DNA of 64,000 nucleotides from Hippophae tibetana (lineage: Eukaryota > Streptophyta > Magnoliopsida > Rosales > Elaeagnaceae), in NCBI GenBank assembly GCA_037013495.1, contig CM072810.1, forward strand, positions 104,188,898 to 104,252,897. The letters are read 5' to 3'. The notes below the pieces were generated by a model, which saw nothing but the letters and a program-made list of their open reading frames with translations, ran no database searches and had not been told where the DNA came from. Every line of letters begins with the position of its first letter. Position 1 is the stretch's first letter. Shown here piece by piece: positions 36,801 to 48,935 of the stretch. A program made the position numbers and the translations under genes.

Positions 36801-38430
36801 ACCTCATCAAATTGAGGGTTTCAATTTTCTCGTTCGCAACTTGGTGGGTGATAGTCCTGGTGGTTGCATTTTGGCACATGCACCAGGATCAGGGAAAACT
36901 TTTATGCTGATTAGTTTCATGCAAAGTTTCCTTGCCAAATATCCAAATGCCAGACCATTGGTAGTTCTTCCTAAAGGAATCTTGTCTACATGGCAAAAGG
37001 AGTTTAAGAACTGGCAAGTAGAAGATATTCCCCTGTATGACTTTTACTCAGTGAAAGCAGATAAACGACATCTACAACTGGAGATCTTGAAACGGTGGGT
37101 TGAACAGAAGAGTGTTCTCTTTTTGGGGTACAAACAATTTTCAACTGTTATATGTGATAGTAAAGGTGAGAAGGCATCAATTTCTTGTAAAGAGATTTTG
37201 CTTGAGGCACCCTCGCTCCTTATCATGGATGAAGGACACACCCCAAGAAATGAGTGCACTGATGTGTTGCAATCCCTTGCCAAGGTGCAGACACCACGGA
37301 AGGTCATTCTTTCAGGAACCCTCTATCAAAATCATGTGAAAGAAGTTTTCAATATTCTGAACCTTGTGCGTCCGAAGTTTCTGAGGATGGATACTTCCCG
37401 ATCTATTGTAAAGCGCATCATGAGTAGAGTAGAGATTCCAGGCATTAGGAAGCAATTTAAATCCACTGCTGAAACTGCCTTTTATGATTTAGTGGAGCAT
37501 ACCTTGCAAAAAGATAAAGATTTTAAAAGGAAAACAATGGTAATACATGAATTGCGTGAAATGACCAGCAAAGTCCTTCACTATTATAAAGGAGATTTCT
37601 TGGACGACCTTCCTGGATTGGTTGATTTCACTGTCTTACTAAATCTCAGCTCCATACAGAAGCATGAAACTGAGAAGTTGAAAAAATTGGGAGAGTTTAC
37701 AAGGATGGGAAGAAAGTTCAAGATTAGTTGTGCTGGTAGTGCTGTTTATTTGCACCCAAAGCTGAGCTCATTTCCTGAGAACTGTACCAATACCGATGAG
37801 AAGATAGATGATATGCTGGTAAACTTAAACGTGAAAGATGGAGTGAAGGCAAAATTTTTCCTTAACATGCTGAGCTTGTGTGAAACAACTTGTGAGAAGC
37901 TGCTGGTTTTTAGTCAATATCTGCTACCTTTAAAATTTTTGGAGAGATTGGCAGTGAATATGAAGGGTTGGAGTCCAGGAAGAGAAATTTTTATGATAAC
38001 GGGTGAATCAAGTGCTGAGCATCGGGAGTGGTCCATGGATCGCTTTAACAATTCGTCTTCTGCTAAGGTTTTCTTTGGCTCAATTAAGGCATGTGGAGAG
38101 GGTATTTCTTTGGTGGGGGCATCCAGAATCATAGTGTTGGATGTTCCTATGAATCCATCTGTGACCCGTCAAGCAGTCGGCCGTGCTTTCCGACCTGGCC
38201 AAAACAAAAAGGTATTTGTATACAGATTGATAGCTTCTGACACACCTGAAGAGGAAGATCACCATACTTGTTTCAAGAAGGAATTGATTTCGAAAATGTG
38301 GTTTGAATGGAATGAACGTTGTGGTTATAACGATTTTGAAGTGGATACTATTGATATAAAAGAGTGTGGTGATGAGTTCTTGGAAAGCTCAATACTAGGG
38401 GAAGATGTCAATCTTCTATACAGAAGGTAG
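30801..38430 (+). CDS. DRD1: DRD1/CHR35-type SNF2 chromatin remodeler (RdDM)
   Basis: Five coding exons (30801-30849, 32600-33093, 33969-34154, 34806-34964, 36658-38430) join in frame to 886 aa, close to the length I recall for Arabidopsis DRD1. With DMS3 and RDM1, DRD1 forms the DDR complex that helps Pol V transcribe target loci in RNA-directed DNA methylation in the nucleus. Residues 1-243 are divergent and acidic ([24 protein letters not shown]). A Cys-rich CDHSF...YVCRICG lies at 262-279. The SNF2 core starts at [15 protein letters not shown]. Motif I is HAPGSGKT (Lys376), motif II DEGH (487-490), motif III SGTLYQN (515) and motif [13 protein letters not shown] (801-811). The C-terminus ends near [20 protein letters not shown]34 and CLSY relatives are alternatives, but the C-terminal sequence and length favour DRD1. 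No disabling change is seen. Confidence 0.93.
30850..32599 (+). other. DRD1 intron 1, with repeat-derived fragments
   Basis: The 1750-bp intron runs from GATG|GTTTAC to TATCAG|GGG. At 31640-31760 and 32020-32130 it holds two related pieces, each with an ACAACCAAAAA or TCAACCAAAAATG phrase followed by TTAACCCATAAATCACC or TTAATCCATAAATCACG. The phrase CTCTGATATCATTTGTAGGG lies just before the second. Such phrases are common in dispersed plant repeats. No coding exon was found here. Confidence 0.5.
34965..36657 (+). other. DRD1 intron 4, carrying a 422-bp tandem duplication
   Basis: The intron starts at CAAG|GTGAGA and ends TTTCAG|GTC. Its length (1.69 kb) is inflated by two adjacent copies of a repeat-derived unit, listed separately. 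It separates the Cys-rich exon from the SNF2-core exon. Confidence 0.85.
35065..35908 (+). repeat. 422-bp tandem duplication inside DRD1 intron 4
   Basis: Copy 1 (35065-35486) and copy 2 (35487-35908) both begin TTGTCCAGTAACAAGAATTT or its equivalent and share GGGATAAATACCTTAGGGATC, TTAGTCATCTAAATTAAGAAG and TGATGGTATTATTGAACAGT. They differ at only a handful of positions (e.g. GATGGGATACC vs GACGGGATACC, AGCACC vs GGCACC). The duplication is therefore recent compared with the decayed repeats nearby. Confidence 0.9.
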
Positions 38431-38590
38431 GGAGTCATTCATCTGTTTCTCTGAACATATTCTGTGCGTTAACATTTTAGTATTTCTGTTTAATAATCTT
38501 CTTTTATCATTTTCAGGTAGAATCATGTTGCTGTGGTAAGATCTCACGGATGCCTGAAGGTTCAAGTTTTAAACCTTGGATTGAGGTGAG
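38427..38590 (+). other. DRD1 stop-codon intron and 3' UTR start
   Basis: The terminal codons read AGA AGG TAG. AAG|GTAGGG also forms a good donor, and TTTCAG|GTAGAATC at 38516/38517 a good acceptor. Splicing here would rebuild AGG TAG, so the protein end is the same with or without the 90-bp intron. A further donor-like GAG|GTGAGC follows at 38586/38587. Confidence 0.5.
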
Positions 38591-41500
38591 CATTTTCTAA
38601 TTTTTGTCTGCTTAATTGGGAAGTGAAAATTTTACATTAAATTTGTCAAATATATTGTCGCCATCTAGCTCCTTAAGCTTGATTTTGCATCACTATTACT
38701 TGAATTTACACATTTATACTTTTTGTTGGTGAAAGTCATTTAATTTTATTATGGTTTTGAGTATTTTTGCTATACATAGTTCTTTCAATTCTGTTTTGAT
38801 GCTGACAATTAACAGAATGGGCAGTTTGTTCTTTGTTAAATTGACAGGTTTGTGGATAGAGACTCCGACAGAACATATTCTTGTATGGTTTAACTTGCAA
38901 ATTGTACATGTTTGGCTCTAATCAAAATCAGTGGTTTTTTTTGTATATCCTGATAATTTCAGCCATTTGGGTGTACTGAACCGAAGTAACTTGTAGTACT
39001 TTTTAGTTGCCTGCTAATGGTTAGATGTACTTATTCGTAAGAAACGATGAGATGTGCCATTTGTTTTTGATCATTTTGAGATGTGTCATTTTATCACGAG
39101 TATTGCTATATAACACTAACGAGGATGCTTTCACACTTAGGTATATAATCAAGACGGGAGAGTGGGGTTAATATAACAAGGAGGGAATTTATGAGATTTT
39201 GAGACCTAAGTAATATTGGGTAGTGTAGTTAGGATAGAAGGTATTTTCATTTTATCATAGCTCATTGACAATTCATCTTTACTTTTGTTGTTCCTCCTCC
39301 ATGTCATTAAATGTGGATCTCTTGTGGGTTCTTTTTCCTGCACCTCAATTGTATGTTATATTTAACTTCATTAGCCGAGGAATTATTGATTATTGATTTT
39401 TTTAAAGACGATATTGTACTTGGTGATTCAAACGTGACTTTGAAGAGAGAACATTTTTTGTCAAAGTGCTAGGTGAACTACAAGAAAATAATTGGTTATT
39501 ACTGTAATAAGTGAAATGTATCGGCACATCCGATTTATGTGGTTTTGATTGACTTTTCATACATAAAATAATAAAAAGTGATGTGATAACTAATAATAGA
39601 TAAAAAGCAGATCTTATTCTTTTAGTTAATAATTATAGGTTATGGTTATACTATAACTTGTGTTATAAAGAAATGCTCTAAATTAATTGTCGCCGGCATT
39701 AATTCAACTTGTGGTAAGATTTTGAAGTCACGATCTTAAAAAAAATTAGATAACACATTAATTATACTGAAAAGAATAGTTTCAAGGAAAGTATGTGATA
39801 GTTCATTTTCAAGTTGTACGTTTCATCAGCTCTATTATTTGATTTTTTTTTTTCAAATCAAGAAAGAAACAAATATGCCTTGTTTATTGCCAAGACATTT
39901 GCTAAAGAATTTTATCAATCAAACCCTAATTTTTTTATCAATCAGTAAACACAATCTAAACCCTCGTTTATAATAAAATGGAGATATCAATCAATGAACA
40001 TTTTGTTTTAAGTTCAATAAAAGAGAAATTTATTTTAGTCAGTGATATTGTATTAGTATTTCATTTCTTTAATAATTTATTCATGATCTAAAAGTAATTT
40101 ATGTTTTTTTATCTTAATTTATTCAAGAAAATAGAATAGACAGATAAATGTGATAAATCTGTACTATATAGTTTTCTTTTTAATTAAAATTTTAGAGGAA
40201 CTTTGATCTTCGGGTAACTTCTGTTTTTTAATTAGAATTTAATTAATTATAAATATACATAATGAAAATATAATTACATGTGTTAAATAAAAATAATTTA
40301 TTATATTTAATAAAAAATTAAATGTAAGATTAAAATTTTATTATCCATCTCACACATTTTTCATGACTAAAAGGACATATAACAGTTGTTTTAAGACCAA
40401 ACAACACCTAAGACCTAGTTATTGACTCCAACACTTAGTTAAATGCAAGAAAAATGTTAAAGACATAATTTTTCATTTACACTAATTACTAATTATAATA
40501 TATCATGGAGTAATTTTTTTTTGTAAATACATGATTTTTTTTTTCAGAATAAATGTGCCACATAAATATAATGTGTAAATTTATATGCATCTCACTCTTT
40601 TTTTTCTTTTTTAACACAAAAACATATGTATAAAACTCAACTATTGAAGTTTTGTGTGAAAAATTGCATGATTTTTCCAAAACATTTGATGTATAGGAGT
40701 ATTAGATAACTATTCTTTTGACTTATAGTTTAGTTGATATCAATCTACACTCCTATCACTTTAAATTTTATTCTATAATATTTATTTTATTTAATAAAAA
40801 AGATAACTATAACATCCTTTAAAAATTGTATGATTTTCCAACAACAATTAAGTAATAATTTTCATTAATGTAAAATACATATTACAAAAGTTTCAAAACA
40901 TTAAAAGATATAACCCAACTATCAAATATGTGTATAACAATGTGAAAATTCATACATATCTAAGGTATTAAAACTCAACAAAAAATAATTCTAACAAACC
41001 ATGAAGAAATTTTAAACTTAAAAGGTATTTACCTACTCATTCAAGTGAAAAGAGAAGTGTTTGATGAACTAAGATATCATTGTATTACTTTTTCTATTCA
41101 ATTGAAAAAAAAAAGTGTCTAAAAATTAATTTATATTTGTACTATTCAAACCTTCAAACTAATCTATATCTTTCTTACTAAACGAGAGTATTATGAATTG
41201 TTTTGATATCTCTTTTTTTTAAAAGACTATGAGCTATTTGCACATTTTAATTGTTCCCTTCGAAATTGATAAAATGTTTTACTATCAGAACTTCACTCTT
41301 TGATTTAATTAAATTAAGTGAATCTGAATAAACTAAACATGACTCGTCCTACGCATTAACAAGATTATTTTTTAATTAATCACTTTCTTTTAATAAAGCA
41401 TTCTACTGTATAATATTTCTCTACCTTCTATATAACTTATGTCTCGATTAGTCTTTAAAAAGGATAAGTTACTGAAATATTTTCCCAGAAACGCTTTGTA

Positions 41501-41730
41501 GAGAAGATAACGAGATTGTATACATCTGAGTATCCAGTTACCTTAAATAATAATAATAAAAATAAAGTGCTTAAAAGTTATATGAAGACATGTATATAAT
41601 TCTCGAGAAAAATGCAAAAATGGAGGGAAATAAGGATGAGGAAATTGTAAACTAAAAAAAATATATAGAGAATGAGGAATTGACTATTAATCTCTACCCC
41701 TTCCGCCCACCCTACCCCTAAATCCTTTCC
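38591..41730. other. Spacer between DRD1 and the PHD/GNAT gene
   Basis: The first part, to about 39.1 kb, resembles 3' UTR and downstream sequence of DRD1. The rest is AT-rich and non-coding. From 41.6 kb the composition shifts to a pyrimidine-rich leader for the next gene. No gene is supported in between. Confidence 0.6.
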
Positions 41731-41734
41731 TTAT

Positions 41735-42225
41735 TGTCTCTATCTTTACTCCCTTTACTGTGTAGTCTCTACGATTCTACATGTCTCAAACCCAAATTGA
41801 AAGCTCCCCTAAAACCAAAACCAAAACCAAAGCCAAAACCAAAGAAAACCAAGAAACCAAATGCTAAATATCAGACCTTTTCTCCCTCTTCTCTTTCTTG
41901 TTTCGCTTATGGCGTCGTAGAATCGTCATATTTCGCTGATTATCGTACATTGTGTGAGATCCGTCATCCTTGTTCGCCTTTGATCTGGTCTCTGTTTATC
42001 ATTTTCCCTTTTGAACTAAATTTTCTATTTTTTTGTTTAATTTCAGGTGAGGCTTAATTTCATTTTTTTTAAAATCAAGCTGTTTTAGCTGCGGGTTTAA
42101 ACAATTAGCTGAAGCGTTTTGATAATCCAATGTGATTCATGGGTTTGATTTTGCTCGCTCGAGTTATCCTTGGCTGAAATCTGTGTTTTTTTTTTGGTTT
42201 AGGGTTTTTCGCGGTTTGATAAGAG
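41735..42225 (+). promoter_or_regulatory. 5' leader of the PHD/GNAT gene with an AAACCA repeat
   Basis: A run of AAACCA/AACCAA units spans about 41810-41865 in the presumed 5' UTR. A stretch of leader sequence ends in TTTCAG|GTGAGG near 42046. It could be the acceptor of a leader intron, but no donor was fixed. The long open frame over this stretch has no domain and is probably incidental. Confidence 0.4.
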
Positions 42226-45200
42226 ATGGAAGGGCGACTAAGATCTGGGAAGTTGTTTGCGAAATCGTACATACGTGAGGTTAATGGGTACCAAATAGTT
42301 GCTGAGAAGAGTGGAGATGATGAGGAGCAAAAAGGAACTGATTCAGGGGTTGACAATGTTAACCACCTTGTTTTGACCGGTTCTGAGATTGAGAGAGAGC
42401 CAATAGAAATTGAAGTCGAGAAAAAGACTGAGAAGCTCGGCGATGTGGAAGGCGGAGTAGATGGTGATAAGATTGAGAGTGAAAATGTTGAACTATCTGA
42501 TAATGGAAAGGATAAGAAGAAGAAGAGGAAGACGGTCGATGTTGGTGAGAATATCGACGAAATCAATTTGGAAGAAGAGTCGAGTGGTAAAGTGCAGGTT
42601 AGTGGAAGGGTTCTGAGGTCAAGGTATGTGCAAAATGTTGATGTTGATAACGCTGGGAGTGAAGATTCTCTGGTAAAGGAAAGTAGAGAAAATAATGGGT
42701 GTGAGAAGATACAGGTTAAAGTTAAAGAGGAGAATGTTGAGCTGGTTAGTGAGCCATGTACAGAGTTAAAGCGAAAGCGTGGAAGACCTCCCAAGATACC
42801 GAAGACAGAGACCACTTCTACATCCCCTGGATCGAAGAAGAAAAAGAAGAAGAAGAAGGGAGGCAAACGTGGTAGACCATGCAGGGTAGAAAAGGAAGAT
42901 GATGATATGTCTAATGGTAGGTTGAGGAAGAAGTTGAAAGGTAAGCGTGGCAGGCCTTGCAAGGTGAAAAAGGAAGAGGATGAGCCATCCTATGATGGGT
43001 ATAGAAAGACTTTGGGACTTAAGCGTGGAAGGCCTCCAAAGTTGCTTGGCACCAATGGAGTTTTGAAGGGAAAGATGGGAAAAGTGTGTAAAGTTGGTTT
43101 GAAGTTGCATGGTATAAAAAAGTATATTGGGAAAGAATCGAGTATGGAAATGGATGGAATGTTATCAGTCAAGGAGGACATAGGTGGGGTAAGTTTGGCA
43201 ACAGAGGATCAAGAAACCTCATCAATGAAAAGCTCTAAGATGGTAACTACTCCTGGCATCGAGGATAAAAAAGATCTTGGAAAGGACAAAGAGAAAAACA
43301 AGGAGAGAGAAGTTGAACCAGTTAAAAACACGGCTAGGCAGTTGGTGCGAGAAAAAATATCCCAGTTGCTATTTGCTGCAGGCTGGACGGTTGAATATAG
43401 GCCTAGGAATGACAAAGATTACAAGGATGCTGTGTATGTGAGTTTAAATGGAAAGACTCATTGGTCAGTCACTTTAGCTTACAAAATGCTTAAAATGCAT
43501 TATGAAGTGGGTGATGGTGAAGGTAAATTTTATAAGAGTGGCTTTATTTTTACACCTATACTAGATGAGGAATTTAATATACTAACAAAAGTAATGGTTA
43601 AGAAAAGGGTGGGGAAAAAGAAAGTGAAGGAGGAGGGAGAGTCTGGAAATTCCACAAATATAGTTGTTAACAAGAAGCACAAGAAAGAACTGGTCACTAG
43701 CTCCCTTACAGGTAAATCAAAAAGGAAATTTTCATATTATAGTCAGGAAACTTCATCTAATAAGCTGAAAAGGAGAGAATCACTATTGGTCCGAAATCAT
43801 ATTCGCAAGAAAACACATAATAGGAAAAGATGCACCTTGTTGGTGCGCAACGCAATGGAAGGGGAAGATGTTGGTGCTGATGGTTTCATTCCGTATGATG
43901 GAAAGAGAACGCTGCTTGCGTGGATGATTGACACAGGAACAGTTTCACTCAACATGAAGGTGCAATACATGGACCAGAGGAAGACAAAGGCATTGCTTCA
44001 GGGGTTGATTACTAGAGATGGCATTCATTGTGAATGCTGTGGTAAAATCATGACAATTTCAGACTTTGAAACTCATGCAGGAAGTAAAGTTTGTGAACCA
44101 TTTCAAAATATACACCTAGAGTCTGGAACGTCGCTGTTGCAATGCCTGCTAGACTCATGGAATAGCCAACCAGAATCTGAACTCAAGGATTGTCATCTCA
44201 TAGATGTCAATGGTGAAGACCCAAATGATGATACATGTGGTATCTGTGGTGATGGTGGAAATTTGATCTGTTGCGATGGTTGCCCATCAACCTTCCATCA
44301 AACTTGTTTAGAAATAAAAGTAAGCAAGAATCTCCTCTTTTTTATATTATGCTTATTACATGCCATAAACCTAATGCTTTACTTCATGATGTGCCAAGTT
44401 CTGGAACTTTTTATTTTAATTTAATTCATTCCAATTTGAGAGCAAGGCCTAGTTAAAAACTGGAAGTGTGTCAATTGACCTATAATTTATCTGTTGACTT
44501 TGATTTGGACATAATATTTATTCTCAAATGACAATGTTATAACCATATGTTTTAATTCTTTTAGCTATTTACATCCCTAAGGTATTTATTACCATGATAC
44601 ATTTATACTGATGGAGTGGTTTCCTTTTATTTTTGGGTAGAAATTCCCTTCGGGAGACTGGCACTGTGTATATTGTTCATGCAAATTTTGTGGTGTGGTT
44701 GTTGAGAGCGCATGTCAAAAGGACAACAGTGACCATTTATCCGCCTCATCATTACAGACATGCCATATGTGTGAGGAAAAATGTATTATCTCTGTCTTAT
44801 TTGGATACTTCATTTGTATGATATTACACATTTACTTCTGGCAGAAACATTAACAAGTACGGTCTATTGTAGATCATGAACACTGTAATCAGGCAGATGA
44901 TGTCCTTAATGACGCTTCCAGCTGTCCCTCTTTCTGTGGCAAGAAATGTAAAAAGGTATCATTTTATTCATTTTTACCTTATGTGTGTGATTTCTGTAGT
45001 TATCTTTTTCTCCAAAAGCCCTTGATCATATCGACATAACAGTTGCCTGTTCAGAAAATTATTAAAAATTTCAACATAAACACTCCTTCATCCAGAGCAT
45101 GCCCAAGCCTATTATTTTAACTATTTGTGTTTGATTGAAAAATTGTCCACATAGCAGGGGCATTGGCATGCATGTATTTATATTGAATTTTATTTGGAGG

Positions 45201-48200
45201 GTCTGTTTTGTTTTGTTTCATCAACAAAGTACATTTTCTTCTTAAAACCATCTTAAATTGTGTGTTCTGCTTAGTTACTGATTTTTAGTGTTTCTGTTCC
45301 ATCAGCTATTTGAGAAATTACAGATGCTTCTTGGGGTCAAGCATCAACTGGAAGAAGGATATTCGTGGTCTCTTCTTCGCCGCACTGATGTTGGCTGTGA
45401 CATTCTGAGTGATACATCTGTGACAGTTCAATGCAGTTCAAAGTTAGTAGAATGCAATTCCAAGCTTGCAGTTGCAATGTTTATAATGGATGAATGTTTT
45501 TTGCCTAATGTTGATCACAGAAGTGGAGTAAATCTGATTCATAATGTTGTATATAACCGTGGGTATGGCACTCGCTCCTTGTATTTCCATTATCATTACT
45601 ATTTCTTTTGATTGTCATAATCTTAATGTGTGTCATTTAGTGCATGCCATCCGAATCTGTGATACAGGAGAAAAGATTAATAGGGAAGTTTGACAAATTT
45701 GTAGTTCATAGCAAAAAAAGACAATTTGTAGCTGACCTCCATCTATGCTTAAGAAAGGATCCAATTAGACCCATATTGTGAAACTAAGTAGTTGGACCCT
45801 GGTTAATTTTTTTCCTAGCACCTTGTTCTAGATTTTGCATATTTCTGAATATTTTCTTTTTTGCTATTGTGTATTTCCTATGAAACTGATATTGAAGCAT
45901 AGCTCATTGGTTATGGATTTTTTCCCTCATAGGTTTTTATTAAGCAAGTCTCTCCCCCTCTCTTTCCCTTTTTTTCCCTTTTCAAAGACTAATTTGTTAT
46001 TGCCCCTTAACAGCTCAAACTTCAACCGTCTTAACTATAGTGGGTTTTTCACTGCAATCCTGGAGAGAGGTGATGAGATTGTTGTAGCAGCTTCAATTCG
46101 GTATGTCTGGTGGTGCTTCCTTCAAGCATGAGTTCTGTGCAGCAATTAAACCAGTGCTTAATTTCTAATTCCCCATGGGTAGATAGGATGTTATGTTTAT
46201 ATTTCTGACCTCTGAAATTTCGTATTCCAGGCCAGAAGTAGAATGACCTCTTTTCATTGCTTGCACGATGTACTCATTTTCATGTTCAGTTATTTTGTTT
46301 ATACTAATTTGTCAAACAGGATCCACGGGAACCATTTAGCAGAGATGCCGTTTATTGGGACCCGCTATTTATACAGGCGTCAAGGGTTTTGTCGCCGGCT
46401 TTTAAACGCAATTGAATCTGTATGTCCTTGAATCTTTTCTTTTGCTTCTATATGATGTGCATCATGGGAACATTGTCCAATTATGATTTTATTTATGGTT
46501 CCTCCCCCTCTTCCCCCCTCCCCCCCAAAAAAAAACACAAACTAAAAAAAAAAAAATAGAAACTGTCTGAAATTAGTATTAGTTTTTTTTAATTATATAT
46601 TAAAAATATCTCAATATTTGGTTAAACTTCCCAATGAGTATTCCTAAGTAGCTCTGCTATGTTATACAAGGTTTGATTAAACTTCCCAATGAAGAGTTCT
46701 GATAGTTTCTCACCTTTACATCCCAGTGTTGATTGTAAATGACTTATGTTAGGTCTTCTTTGTGGTGCATGGATAGTTCGTTGTATGTATATAGTAAGTA
46801 TCCTCAGAGTTCCGCATTGAGCTTAATCACATTACATCAAAATTGCACGTAAAACTTATACATCTGTATTTTATGGAAGAAATTATGGAAGTGTGTTTAT
46901 TACTCTGCCCATTACACACGTAGTTTACAGGGAGTACCCTACAATATGTGTTTGATTATTTATTTCTCAAAAGATTTGCATATATTGAAACCAATCTTTA
47001 GATTAGCGTCACACCAATGCACTTTGGTTCCAAAAATCAGTTATCGTCAAAGAATTGAACCAGTTTAATGTGCAAATTTAAATGTATCTGTATGTTATAT
47101 TTGGAGGGTTCTTTTTGTGTCTTGTTGGTAAAACCTATTTTGTTGAGTCTTATATAAAAGTTGCTGACTTCAAACTTGCGTTTTCTTTTTCAATCACTTT
47201 GGTGGAAACCCATCAGGCTCTGTCTTCTCTTGATGTTAAGAAATTGGTAATACCTGCCATCTCTGAAATGAGGGAAACATGGACTTCAGCTTTTGGTTTC
47301 AAGCCTCTTGAATTATCTGATAAACAGAGAATGAAAAACATAAATATTTTGGTTTTTCCTGGAATAGACATGCTGGAGAAACCACTTTTGAATCTTCAGA
47401 AGGCCAACAAAAATATTAATATCATGGAAGGTATTTTCGTTTCTTCTTTTGATAAGTGTGGAAGGTTATTGTTATTCTTTGAACTTTATGCACACTACAC
47501 AGCCTCTTCTTTCCTATTTCTTTTTCAATTTTTGGCTATGAATCTGTGTCAATTGACTGATGTATCATACCATGTTTTTGCAGGTTCACTACCAATGAAA
47601 CTTAATGAGTGCCAAAACATGCAGGAGGTATTATGTAGAAACAGTGAAGGTTATTTGGGTAGGTCTGCCTTGAATCCTTCCAGTGAAGTGACTGCACTAG
47701 ATGAAGATAAGGTAAAGGATGAACGTACTGTTGAATCCAATTTGCAGCTCCATGATGGTTCCTTGGATGAAACATTTGGTATGACCAGTGACAATGTCAT
47801 CGGTGCAAAAAGCTATGCTGGTAAAAATTGTCTGCTTCAGTTTGATATGTATCAAGGTAGTTTAGAATGTATGAGCTCAACCATGAATTCTCAAGATCCA
47901 CTTTGTGGTCAGAATTGCCCATCTACTTCAATCATAGTAGTCGGTCATGATGGGGCTAACAATTTGGACTGTCAGCTAAACCAGAATAGTGTTTCTGAAG
48001 AAAAAAGTAGACCGCTACCTTGCATTGAATCTAGAGCTGTTGATTCTGGGATACCCATTTTCTCCTCTGGGAATGACGATGAAAGAGCTACTTGCGATGC
48101 AAAAGTAGCAGCAGGTAGAACTGCTACATTTGATCTCAACTCTCCTGACGAGGGGTTGGGTCACAACTTCACTGAAGAAACAAGTACTACTGAAGTTCAG

Positions 48201-48935
48201 GAAAAGGTTTCTCTGCATCAGTTAGAAGTTTCTGCTGACAATATTTTTTGTCATGATTTGGAAACTAAAAGTCAGATATCTAATTATGGTAAGGAGTTCA
48301 AGTGTTATGATTCTAAACATTTTTCCAGAGAAAAGTTGAGTGGCAATTGTGAAGTAGAATATACTTGTACGGATGATCAGAATGAGTCTTGGGTTCTGCC
48401 TGAAAGTGGCAACAATTATGTTGATTCAGTTCTATCAAGATCACACCTTGAAGCAGAAGAGGACCATAAAGGAGGTTGTAAATCATTGCCTGTTGACTGT
48501 AGTTACGGGAGTTTTCAGGACAATGGGGATAAAATTAATGAGGTAGATGTTCCTGCTGCATTTTCCTTTGGTTCTCATTTGGGGGATTCTATTGAGATAA
48601 ATAAGCTTTTTGAATCCAAGGATGTCAGATCCTCCAGTCGTATTGAGGCCAATATGGATAAAACTAAGAGCAGAGAAGGTGTTTCTGCAGATTCACAAGT
48701 TGGGTTTCATTGCACAGATTTGAATTCAATGCCTCAAGAGTCTCTTGAAAATGTCAATTCCTTGAGGGAATTTCAAGTAGATTCTCAGGTTGAGCAGGTG
48801 ACTGCCACACAGTCTGACCCCAAGTCTTTGCACATCTCAAGTAACACATCTGGTGTTGCTCTTATTTGTGCTTCGAATGGGGATAAATCATGCAGTACTC
48901 CTGAGGTGATAGTCCTGTCAAACCAGGCTAGATGA
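42226..48935 (+). CDS. PHD-finger GNAT acetyltransferase, IDM1-like family
   Basis: Eight coding exons (42226-44319, 44641-44782, 44873-44955, 45306-45562, 46014-46100, 46320-46419, 47217-47430, 47584-48935) join in frame to 1442 aa. Residues 1-400 are basic and low-complexity, with four AT-hook cores of type RGRP near 185, 215, 240 and 267. A TDBD-like region, [21 protein letters not shown] in similar form, falls at about 585-645. The PHD finger [20 protein letters not shown] begins at 671 and ends in exon 2. A second zinc module (HMCEEKYHEHC, FCGKKC) follows. The GNAT domain (about 800-930) includes [20 protein letters not shown] and [14 protein letters not shown]. The last 450 residues are Ser/Glu-rich and unstructured-looking. 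Arabidopsis IDM1/ROS4 is a histone H3 acetyltransferase that counters DNA hypermethylation. This gene could be IDM1 itself or a paralogue such as the At1g05380 group; I favour the paralogue group. Confidence 0.88.
47431..47583 (+). other. In-frame, stop-free 153-bp intron of the PHD/GNAT gene
   Basis: Donor GAAG|GTATTTT and acceptor TTTTTGCAG|GTTC flank a sequence of exactly 51 codons without a stop. The retained form would add a hydrophobic Phe/Leu-rich insert ([23 protein letters not shown]) after the GNAT domain. I judge it an intron because it is T-rich and splices to a phase-correct G|GT codon. Confidence 0.75.

Noticed and set aside
41734..42057. Open frame with a Lys-Pro repeat upstream of the PHD/GNAT gene
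   Set aside because: The Lys-Pro run comes from the AAACCA repeat in the presumed leader. The product has no domain and its frame does not join exon 1.
42105..42962. Long open frame on the minus strand opposite the AT-hook region
   Set aside because: It is the antisense of the Lys/Glu-rich exon 1 of the PHD/GNAT gene, giving a low-complexity Ser/Phe/Leu product without domains.
47082..47216. Apparent N-terminal extension of the last exons of the PHD/GNAT gene
   Set aside because: The stretch ends in CCCATCAG|GCT, an acceptor in the right phase after exon 6. The upstream frame is T-rich intron sequence.
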